Below, piece by piece: positions 57,000 to 64,000 of a DNA stretch of 64,000 nucleotides. The stretch comes from Candidatus Saccharimonadota bacterium (GTDB lineage: Bacteria; Patescibacteriota; Saccharimonadia; Saccharimonadales; Saccharimonadaceae), in NCBI GenBank assembly GCA_946893605.1, contig OX335598.1:637909-701908 (forward strand), read 5' to 3'. The notes beneath the pieces are model-generated. The model was not told the origin of the DNA. It saw only the letters and a program-made list of their open reading frames with translations, and did no database searches. Numbering within the stretch: the stretch's first letter is position 1; each line of letters begins with the position of its first letter. A program made the translations under genes and the position numbers.

Positions 57000-59403
57000 G
57001 TGAAAGAAATTAACGTAGTCAAACGCGACGGAACAAAAGAACCGTTTGATGCTAATAAAATTAATACGGCCATCTTAAAGGCATGTGAGGGCTTACCTGA
57101 TCAAATCTCTAAAGTTGTTCAGGTGGCGACTGAATTGCAATTGACATTATTTGATGGAATTACGACCGAGCAGTTGGACGAGGCGGTTATTCAAACGGTG
57201 CTCCAAAATGTTAAAGACGATCCAGATTACGATAAAATCGCGGCACGATTGCTACTAAAAACTGTCTATAAGCAAATTTTGGGCGATTATGAAACGGCAG
57301 AAGAACTGAAAAAGCTTCATGCGCGCGAATTTCCGAAGTTCGTTAAGGCGGGAGTAAAAGAAGGATTGTTGGATAAGCGTATGGCCGACGGTCGATTTGA
57401 CTTGAAAAAGCTGGCGGCGGAACTTGATCCAGCGCGTGATGATTTGAGTAAGTATTTGGGCGTAGTGACTAATAAAAATCGTTATGCTCTTCGCAAGCAA
57501 AACGGTTCACCAATTGAAACGCCTCAGTTTACGCATATGCGTATTGCTATGGGGCTTAGTTATAACGAATCTGACCCAACAACTGCAGCGATTGAGTTTT
57601 ATAATCACATGAGCAATTTGGAGTACGTTCCAGGCGGCTCAACGCGAGTTAATGCTGGCGGTTCGTTCCCGCAACTCAGTAACTGCTTTTTGCTTAATGT
57701 CGATGATGATATGGAATCAATTGCTAAGGCTGTTCGCGACACGATGTGGATTGCTAAAGGTACGGGCGGAATTGGCATTGGCTTTACGAAGCTACGTGCA
57801 GCGGGCAGTCCAGTTAAAACCACCAACACTGAATCTACTGGCCCAATTCCATTTATGAAGATGATTGATACGGCGCTTTTTGCGGTTTCTCGTAAGGGAA
57901 AAAAGGCTGGTGCGGCTGCAATTTACATGGAAAACTGGCATCTGAATTTTGATCAATTTGTCGACCTTCGTCAAAACTCTGGCGACCCATATCTAAGAAC
58001 CAGATTTGCAAATACCGCGGTATTTATCTCTGACGAATTTATGAAGCGAGTAGAAAAAGACCAAGATTGGTATTTGTTTGATCCAGCGGAAACTCCAGAT
58101 TTGACGGAATTATATGGCGAGGCGTTTTCGGCGCGATATAAAGAATATATCAAGATGGCGGAAGCTGGGAAATTGCGAACATTTGATAAAGTTCCGGCTC
58201 GTCAGCAATTTAAGCGCATTTTGACTAGCTTGCAAGCGACATCACATCCGTGGCTGACTTGGAAAGATACAATTAACGTGCGAGCATTAAATAACAATAC
58301 GGGCACGATTCACCTCAGTAACTTGTGTACGGAAATTACATTACCGCAGGATAAAAATAATATTGCGACGTGTAATTTGGTGAGTATCAATTTGTCGGCG
58401 TTTCTTAGAGAGGATAATACTTGGGATTGGGATAGATTGAAAGAAGCGGCTCGTGCGGCGGTGCGACAATTGGACAATTTGTGCGACATCACTCAAACGC
58501 CAATTCCAGAAGCGATGCATTCGAATCAACAAACTCGAGCAATTGGCTTGGGGATTATGGGTCTTTCTGACGTGTTGGAAAAGTTGGGTTATTGCTACGA
58601 GTCAAAAGAATCTTACGATTTGGTTGATCAATTGACAGAGTTCATTAGCTATCACGCCATTGATCAGTCGGCTGACCTGGCGAAGGAATTGGGCAGCTAT
58701 CCAACATTTGCGGGCAGCGGTTGGAGCAAGGGAATTCTTCCGATTGATACGGTTGATAAGCTATCGAAAGATCGCGGCGTGAAGGTGAAAATAGACCAAA
58801 AGACGCGACTGGACTGGGATGGTTTGCGAAAGAAGGTGAAGAAGGGAATGCGAAATGCGACTCTTATGGCAATTGCGCCGACAGCTAACATTGGTCACGT
58901 GGCGGGAACTACTCCTGGAATTGATCCGCAATTTGCACAAATCTTTAGTCGTTCAACTTTGAATGGTAAGTTTTTGGAAGTGGAACCATAATTTAGTTCG
59001 CGATTTGAAGAAACTTGGATTGTGGGACAATTTGAAAGATGAGATTTTTGCGACACAAGGCGATATTCAAGATATTGACGGCATTCCGCAAAACATCAAA
59101 GATGTTTATAAGACAAGCTTCCAGCTTAGTCCGTATGCGTTTATTGAAGTGGCAGCCAGGGCTCAGAAGTGGGTCGATCAGGCGATTTCTCGAAATATGT
59201 ACCTGGAGACGCGAGATATTGATGAATATGTGAAGATTTATTCGGAAGCGTGGAAGCGTGGATTAAAGACGACATATTATCTACACGTAAAGCCGCGCCA
59301 TCAGTCGGAACAGACAACAGTTTCAGTTGATAAAATTGCAGAACAAAAAGTCCGCACAAATAGCAAAGTACGCGGATTTGGATTTGCGAAAATTAATAAA
59401 TAA
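57000..59403 (+). CDS. nrdA: Class I ribonucleotide reductase large subunit, lacking the C-terminal Cys pair (frameshifted)
   Basis: About 800 residues, GTG start after GGAGGG. ATP-cone 1-92; catalytic barrel with active-site Cys229 and Cys458, thiyl Cys443 with Asn441 and Glu445 (NLCTEI), and the tyrosine pair of the radical path in KTTYYLHVKPRH near the end. One extra base near 58980 breaks the frame (KFLEV, then NHNLVRDLKK). The last 145 residues contain no cysteine and end GFGFAKINK, so the usual CxxC redox tail is missing; only 14 bases lie between its stop and nrdB. Reduces NDPs to dNDPs with NrdB. Confidence 0.92.
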
Positions 59404-59417
59404 AGGAGGAAATTAAG

Positions 59418-60393
59418 ATGGGAATTTTAGGTTCAGGATTACGCGATGGATTGTCGCTTCACCCAATTCGTTACCCTTGGGCGTATGATCTTTATAATCA
59501 AGCAGTGGCTAACACGTGGTTTCCAAACGAAGTTCAATTAGTCCAAGATCTGGCAGATTTTGAAAAATTGTCAGATGATGAAAAGCACGCATTGAAAACG
59601 GTTATTAGCTATTTGAATCCAAACGAGTTATTGATCAATAAATCGTTGGCGTTCGGTATTTATCCATATGTGAACGCGGCGGAAGCTCAATTATATTTGT
59701 CAAAACAGATGTGGGAAGAAGCTAATCACTTCATGACGTTTGAATACATTATTGAGACATTTCCGTTTGATCGTGAGGAAATTTATGCTGCGGGATTTGG
59801 TAAAAAGTCATTGGCAGATAAGGCTGACTTCCAGAATAAGCATTTGGATGTGATGCTTGATCCGAATTTGGATATTTATTCGCTGGAAGGTAAGAAGGAC
59901 TTTGTTAGGTCTTTGGTGGCATATAACATTGTGCTGGAGGAATTTGGTTCTATTCAGGCTTTATGGTTGGCATGAGTTTCCGTCAGCGTAATTTGTTGCG
60001 TAATGTTGGCTCACTGCTGGACTGGATTACTCGCGACGAAAATCTTCACTTGACGTTTGGTATCAATTTGCTTTTGACAATTTTGGACGAGAACCCAGAA
60101 TTGCAAACACGAAATTCGCAGAAGAAATTCGTGGCTTGATTCTGCAGGCAGTGGAGCTTGAGAAGGCTTACAATAAGGATATGCTACCAAAGGGAATTTT
60201 GGGATTGAATGCTGATTATGTGAATCAATACGTTATGCATATGACCGACCGACGCTTGCAAGAATTAGGTTTTGAGCCTGAATATAACGTGCCAAATCCA
60301 GCTAAATGGATGGCAGCTGCCAATGATACTCTGGAATTGGTGAATTTCTTTGAAAGCACAAACACTAGTTACGAAGTTAATACCACGAAGTAA
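59418..60393 (+). CDS. nrdB: Class Ic-like ribonucleotide reductase small subunit (frameshifted)
   Basis: About 325 residues, AAGGAGG ribosome-binding site upstream. Metal ligands follow the Chlamydia pattern: Glu70 in place of Asp, Glu101, His104 (EEANH), and Phe108 where the radical Tyr normally sits; spacing E70-31-E101 and H104+4 equals the E. coli and C. trachomatis frames. Trp34 matches the conserved Trp48. Second-half ligands in VLEGIWFYSG and DENLHL. The frame breaks near 59940 and again near 60100, and the C-terminal SYEVNTTK carries the tail Tyr. Predicts a Mn/Fe radical-free cofactor. Confidence 0.9.
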
Positions 60394-60407
60394 TGGGAGT
60401 TGATGAT

Positions 60408-60803
60408 ATGAACGAATTAGCGAAAGAAATATTAGATACAGTCGAAGTTGGTGCGTTGGCAACGGTGAATGTTGATAGAACTCCTTTGGTGACGCCGCTA
60501 CACTTTGCGCGATTGGGTGATTCGATAGTTTGGATATCAGAGTCGACTGCGCGCCATTCAGAAAATGCGTTTCGAAACGGTAAGGCGGAATTTGTGGTTT
60601 GGGATGATAAAAAGCGAGCAGTTTTCTTAAAAACTAACGTGACTGAACTCCCAGAATCTGAGAAAGAGGCGGCAATGGCGGCTTATAAAGAGAAGTTGGC
60701 TGATTTTATGCCACGTTGCCAAAATCCGCAAATATACGTTGCGCCAATTGGTGAACTTGATGAAAAAACTACAACGGGCAATTGGCTGCATTTTATTGCA
60801 TAA
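60408..60803 (+). CDS. PNPOx-like flavin split-barrel protein
   Basis: 131 residues from ATG 60408, preferred because GGGAG lies 8 bases upstream; an ATG at 60393 overlaps the nrdB stop (TAATG) and would add five residues. Split-barrel fold motifs: VGALATVNVDRTPLVTPLHFAR, SIVWISESTARHSENA and AVFLKTNV. Such proteins bind FMN or F420 or haem and act as small reductases or sensors. Co-transcribed with nrdAB. A role in reductase maturation or oxidative protection is possible but not shown. Confidence 0.75.
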   Translation: MNELAKEILDTVEVGALATVNVDRTPLVTPLHFARLGDSIVWISESTARHSENAFRNGKAEFVVWDDKKRAVFLKTNVTELPESEKEAAMAAYKEKLADFMPRCQNPQIYVAPIGELDEKTTTGNWLHFIA

Positions 60804-60851
60804 GCACTATATCTAGCGTAAAATTAGTTAAGTAACTACTAAATATAGGGG
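60796..60851 (+). promoter_or_regulatory. Promoter with paired NrdR-like boxes before the CxxC microprotein
   Basis: TTGCAT (60796-60801), 17-base spacer, TAAAAT (60819-60824). Box 1 (60804-60819, GCACTATATCTAGCGT) lies in the spacer; box 2 (60836-60851, core CTAAATATAG) starts 32 bases later. Same layout and spacing as the nrdA promoter, so the small gene should be co-regulated with the reductase. Confidence 0.62.
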
Positions 60852-60860
60852 AAAATGAAA

Positions 60861-61034
60861 ATGAACGCAAATCAGATTATTACTGATGACATGACTTTGG
60901 AAGAAAAATTGAGTGCCATTGACGCAGCTCTTAAGGCGGCGCAGGAAGCGGCTGATGATCAAGCAAAGTCGAATGGCACTGTTGCAGCACCAGTTGACCC
61001 AGCAAGTTTGACTATTTGTGACGGTTGCGAATAG
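60861..61034 (+). CDS. 57-residue protein with C-terminal CxxC (candidate in-trans NrdA tail)
   Basis: Too short for usual gene callers. ATG 60861 has AGGGG 9 bases upstream; an ATG at 60855 is too close to that site. Residues 10-36 form an acidic amphipathic helix (TLEEKLSAIDAALKAAQEAA), then a linker, then PVDPASLTICDGCE at the very end. The ending resembles the redox-active cysteine tail of class I NrdA proteins, which the NrdA here lacks. Own NrdR-type promoter. No signal peptide. The in-trans redox tail role is a hypothesis. Confidence 0.62.
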   Translation: MNANQIITDDMTLEEKLSAIDAALKAAQEAADDQAKSNGTVAAPVDPASLTICDGCE

Positions 61035-61056
61035 AGTTTCGAGCAGCGTTTTACTA

Positions 61057-61086
61057 TTGACAGAATAGCCAATTATGTTGTATAAT
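61057..61086 (+). promoter_or_regulatory. Promoter of the acyltransferase-like gene
   Basis: TTGACA, 18-base spacer, TATAAT: near consensus, 10 bases before an ATG at 61097. Confidence 0.75.
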
Positions 61087-61096
61087 TAAGAGTATC

Positions 61097-62048
61097 ATGA
61101 AAACAATTGAGACTTTTTCGGATCTGAGGCTATGAAAGAAACTGAGCCACAGAGGGTTTTCTCTGTCGGTTTAGCAGTTCTCTTAAGAAATGGGTGCGTG
61201 GTAGACGAGAAAAGCACGGCAAGCCTTTTGGACTAACTAACAATTCGGCGGTAGAAAAACTTGAGGTAGCTGGAGAAGAGTTGGGACTGCCAGAAACAGA
61301 CGTTCGTCTTTCCTCTGGACTTAAGCTATTGATGGGCTTAATGCATGGCAAAAAGGAAGTTGAAATAATTGGCGAAGATATCTTAATTGAAGCCGCTAAA
61401 AGGGCTAAAGAAGAAGGTAAGGGAAGTGTTATAGCGCCAACACATTTCAATGGAGAAGATGTTCCTACGGCTAGTTATTTGGCGTCTTTGTTGAACAAAA
61501 TTAATATTGGCGTAGCGTCGACTAATAGAGATTGGATTAAGAAGGGCGTTGGCGGAATCAACCTAGAGGCTATACAGTATCTTGCGTTTGGCGCTAAAAA
61601 CTTTTTTGGTGTGCCATATGAATGGGTAGATAAAAAGAGTAAAAAACCGGTTCACTTTTCAACAGACCATTACGAAGAAGCGGTTAAGTTTGTTGAGGAT
61701 GGTGGATCTTTGGTTTTGGCTGGGTATTCTGCGGATGACTCAGTAGGTTCAAAGCCTCGCAGTGAAATGGGCTCTGCAGCGATTCATACGGCATTGAAAT
61801 CTGGCGCAGACTTGATATTTGTTTACGTATCGTCAGAGGACAAGAAACTTACTATTAGAGTTATGGAAGATGAGGATGGTATGTTTGCAGTGTTTAGTAA
61901 CTCGTATAGGAAGGCGCTAGAGATGAAGGATTCTGATGCATCCGAGCGTTTATTATCGTCATGTAAAGAGTACTTAAAAGACAGCGAAATAGGTAGGGTT
62001 ATAGCAGAAGAATATAAGCGTCGATCGGACAAAAATAAAGCCAAGTAA
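61097..62048 (+). CDS. PlsC-like acyltransferase (N-terminus frameshifted)
   Basis: About 316 residues if the ATG at 61097 behind the strong promoter is the start (MKTIETFSDL); the frame then breaks before about 61145. From 61194 the frame is continuous (GTG). HX4D motif in IAPTHFNGEDVPTASYL (His-X4-Asp), then NRDWIKKGVGG, GSLVLAGYSADDSVGS (the position of the FPEG-like substrate motif) and KSGADLIFVYV (the final strand motif of PlsC). Likely transfers an acyl group to lysophosphatidate or a similar acceptor at the inner membrane face. The motif match is partial. Confidence 0.65.
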
Positions 62049-62069
62049 GTGGTCGCAAGGTTCTAGTTA

Positions 62070-62098
62070 TTGACAAAATAAAAATAATGTGATATCAT
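62070..62098 (+). promoter_or_regulatory. Promoter of the 52-residue protein
   Basis: TTGACA, 17-base spacer, TATCAT with TGA extended -10. Confidence 0.72.
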
Positions 62099-62134
62099 TT
62101 TACTGTATAAAAAATTAAAACAAAAAGGAATAAA

Positions 62135-62293
62135 ATGGCTGAAGAAAAAGATATTCACGGACTTACCGAAGGCGTATTGAGTCGAGACGATATGTCGGCG
62201 TTGACATATGTGTTGCAACACGTGAAAGGATCTAGTCCAAGTTCGGCGACGAAATTAAGTCTGGAACTGGAAGAGCTTGACGAAATAGCGTAG
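62135..62293 (+). CDS. 52-residue acidic protein of unknown function
   Basis: ATG 62135 with AAAGGAA 6 bases upstream and a strong promoter. Sequence is acidic, with a helix SRDDMSALTYVLQHVKGSSP and an end LELEELDEIA. No cysteines, signal or membrane helix. It fills the 290-base gap between the acyltransferase and argS. The strong promoter and clean SD make it a likely real gene; I do not recognise it. Confidence 0.55.
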   Translation: MAEEKDIHGLTEGVLSRDDMSALTYVLQHVKGSSPSSATKLSLELEELDEIA

Positions 62294-62325
62294 GGATTTA
62301 GCTAGATAATAATCCACCTCTGTTG

Positions 62326-62331
62326 TATACT
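62326..62331 (+). promoter_or_regulatory. -10 box before argS
   Basis: TATACT ends 7 bases before the argS ATG; leaderless start likely. No clear -35. Confidence 0.4.
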
Positions 62332-62338
62332 GGACAGT

Positions 62339-63970
62339 ATGGAACAGATTATTTCTCAAGTAGTGAAGCAACTTTTTGATCAAGATATATCGGTACAATT
62401 GACGCGTCCTGATCCGAAGTTTGGTGACTTTGCTACAAATGTGGCATTGCAATTGGCTAAGCCGCTAGGGAAGAATCCGCGTGAAATTGCGGAGATGATT
62501 GCTGAAAATCTGCGCAAGGAAGAGGAGTTTAGTGAAGTAAGCGTGGCTGGTCCAGGTTTTATCAATGTAAAACTGAGCGATCAATCCGTTCTAAATTCTT
62601 TGAAAAAAGAGCCAACGACGAAGCGCGCCGGTCAGACGGTTGTAATTGAAACCAATTGCCCGAATCCATTTAAGGCTATGCATATCGGACACGCTTTGAA
62701 TGCGATTTTGGCGGACACGATGGCTAATTTGTTGGCGGTTGATGGTGCAATTGTACATCGAGTGAGTTATCACGGTGATGTCGGAACGCATGTCGGTAAA
62801 AGTATGTGGGCGATTTTGCGTGAGATTGACGGCGATGTAAATAAATTGAACGAAATCCCAGCTGATAAGCGAAATGAATTTATGAGTCGCATGTACGTTG
62901 AAGGTGCGCGTGCGGCGAAAGAATCTCCAGAGGCGAAAGCAGAAATTGATGAACTAGCTAAGCAATCATTCGTCCTGGATGATCCGCTATATAAACAAGT
63001 TTACGAAATCTGTAAAAGTTGGAGTTTTGACGAAATTGACTCTAATGTTGGGCGACTTGGAAACGTGCCGATTGAGCGACGTTATGTTGAGAGCGAAACT
63101 GAAGAATTGGGAAAATCTTTAATTAAAGAGAAGACTCCAGAGGTGTTTACCAAATCTGACGGTGCGTATGTTTTTAAGGGCAGCAAATACGGCGCATTCG
63201 ACAACGTGTTTATTGGATCTCACGGCAATGGTCTTTATGGGGCACATGATATGGGATTGATTCAGTTGAAATATAAGGATTATCCGAATTTGGACTTGTC
63301 GATTACGGTGAACGGCGAGGAGCAGGCAGCATACTTCCGTGGCGTGATTGCGGCTAGCGAATTGTCGATTCCAGCCTTGAAAGGAAAATTATTCAATTAC
63401 GCGACTGGCTTGGTCAAATTGACAACTGGGAAAATGAGTTCTCGAACGGGTGAGGTTGTTACAATTGGCTGGCTGTTTGACGAGTTTAAGAAGGCAATTG
63501 AAAATGCTGGCGGCGAACCAACTGACGACGTGATTGCTGGTGCACTCCGTTATCAATTCTTGAAAGTAAAGATCGGCGGTGACGTCATATTTGATATTAA
63601 CGACGCGGTAAGTTTGACGGGAAATACGGGAAGTTACTTGCAATATGCTCACGCCCGAGCGCGAGGTATTTTAGCTAAATCCGACAAGGAAATTACCTTT
63701 CCGACAGAGTTGTTTGACGAGGATAAGATGCTGGTCAGAAAATTGAGTGAGTACGTGGACGTGGTTGATCGTGCTAAGGAAAGTTTGGAGCCTCATCATA
63801 TCTGTACATATTTGTTTGAATTGGCGCAGGAATTTAATCGTTACTACGAGAAAAATCAGGTTATTGGTAGCGACAAAGAGGCACATCGTGTAGGAATCGT
63901 GGCAATTTACGCCGACATTCTTAAGGCTGGACTGGCTATTTTGGGAATCGTGGCGCCAAATAAGATATAA
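62339..63970 (+). CDS. argS: Arginyl-tRNA synthetase
   Basis: 543 residues, intact. N-terminal Add1 domain, class I HIGH motif in PFKAMHIGHALNAI near 120, KMSKS-equivalent TTGKMSSRTGEVV near 367, and a DALR anticodon-binding domain in the last 110 residues (ENAYLQYAHARARG-type seen as SYLQYAHARARGIL). Charges tRNA-Arg, including the unusual GCG tRNA here. Just after its stop (63991-63996) an AAGGAG lies at the window edge, so another plus-strand gene probably begins beyond it. Confidence 0.96.
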   Translation: MEQIISQVVKQLFDQDISVQLTRPDPKFGDFATNVALQLAKPLGKNPREIAEMIAENLRKEEEFSEVSVAGPGFINVKLSDQSVLNSLKKEPTTKRAGQTVVIETNCPNPFKAMHIGHALNAILADTMANLLAVDGAIVHRVSYHGDVGTHVGKSMWAILREIDGDVNKLNEIPADKRNEFMSRMYVEGARAAKESPEAKAEIDELAKQSFVLDDPLYKQVYEICKSWSFDEIDSNVGRLGNVPIERRYVESETEELGKSLIKEKTPEVFTKSDGAYVFKGSKYGAFDNVFIGSHGNGLYGAHDMGLIQLKYKDYPNLDLSITVNGEEQAAYFRGVIAASELSIPALKGKLFNYATGLVKLTTGKMSSRTGEVVTIGWLFDEFKKAIENAGGEPTDDVIAGALRYQFLKVKIGGDVIFDINDAVSLTGNTGSYLQYAHARARGILAKSDKEITFPTELFDEDKMLVRKLSEYVDVVDRAKESLEPHHICTYLFELAQEFNRYYEKNQVIGSDKEAHRVGIVAIYADILKAGLAILGIVAPNKI

Positions 63971-64000
63971 TATTCAATTATAAATAATAAAAGGAGTTTT

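Noticed and set aside
1..64000. Use of UGA as glycine (code 25)
   Set aside because: ComF and the 5971 gene end in TGA at expected places, and the single in-frame TGA (about 21060) fits a TGG error better. Most breaks are frame changes, not TGA codons.
1..64000. Gene decay as the cause of the many broken frames
   Set aside because: Broken genes include essential single-copy ones and both sides keep conserved motifs with no loss of sequence; sequencing error is simpler.
1..64000. CRISPR arrays, insertion sequences, integrases or attachment sites
   Set aside because: I saw no direct-repeat/spacer series, transposase or integrase motifs, or tRNA-end duplications.

Overview
The window reads as a chromosomal piece of a Candidatus Saccharibacteria (TM7)-type Patescibacterium. 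The call is inferred from the combination of genes: an rpmH-rnpA-yidC-jag / dnaA-dnaN origin block, an array of small VirB2/TrbC-like pilins beside a VirB4/VirB6-like secretion operon, tRNAs with encoded CCA, compact gene spacing, and many -10 boxes lying directly in front of start codons. UGA is an ordinary stop here (ComF and the 5971 gene end in TGA at their expected lengths), which argues against Gracilibacteria/Absconditabacteria.

Layout. 1-14.6 kb is a surface-glycan region: epimerase, ATP-grasp enzyme, Gfo/Idh/MocA dehydrogenase, DegT aminotransferase, a large membrane protein, a secreted lysozyme-like/FG-GAP protein with a membrane-anchored partner, family-2 glycosyltransferases, a Wzm/Wzt-type ABC exporter and GtrA. 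14.5-19.4 kb is the replication-origin block with DnaA boxes on both sides of dnaA. 19.4-34.8 kb is one long minus-strand operon for a type IV secretion-like machine: lipoprotein, two giant VirB6-like proteins, PrgI/VirB3-like protein, a VirB4 split into two proteins, a membrane protein ending in a VanY-type peptidase, an SLT-CHAP hydrolase and a PEGA-like protein. 35.2-37.5 kb carries five tandem pilin-like genes on the plus strand, and a sixth lies at 40.1 kb. 37.6-49.8 kb holds hsp20, comF, rlmH, tRNAs, valS, FemAB, tsaD, murE and murF. 49.9-56.6 kb holds an unrecognised protein with a PD-(D/E)XK-like motif, CIRCE-groESL, a sugar isomerase and a MacB/LolD-like ABC pair. 56.6-64 kb holds tRNA-Ser, nrdAB, a flavin split-barrel protein, a 57-residue CxxC protein, a PlsC-like acyltransferase, a 52-residue protein and argS.

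The most interesting signal is the ribonucleotide reductase. NrdB has the residue pattern of the radical-free class Ic type (Glu70, Glu101, His104, Phe108). NrdA has no C-terminal redox cysteines. About 1.5 kb downstream, a 57-residue protein ending in a CDGCE motif sits behind a promoter with the same paired NrdR-like boxes, at the same 32-bp spacing, as the nrdA promoter. This suggests a redox tail supplied in trans.

Caution: about twenty genes, including essential single-copy ones (dnaN, tsaD, murE, murF, nrdA, nrdB, rlmH), are broken by small frameshifts, often in homopolymers. I read these as sequencing or assembly errors rather than gene decay, so they are annotated as whole genes with the breaks described.
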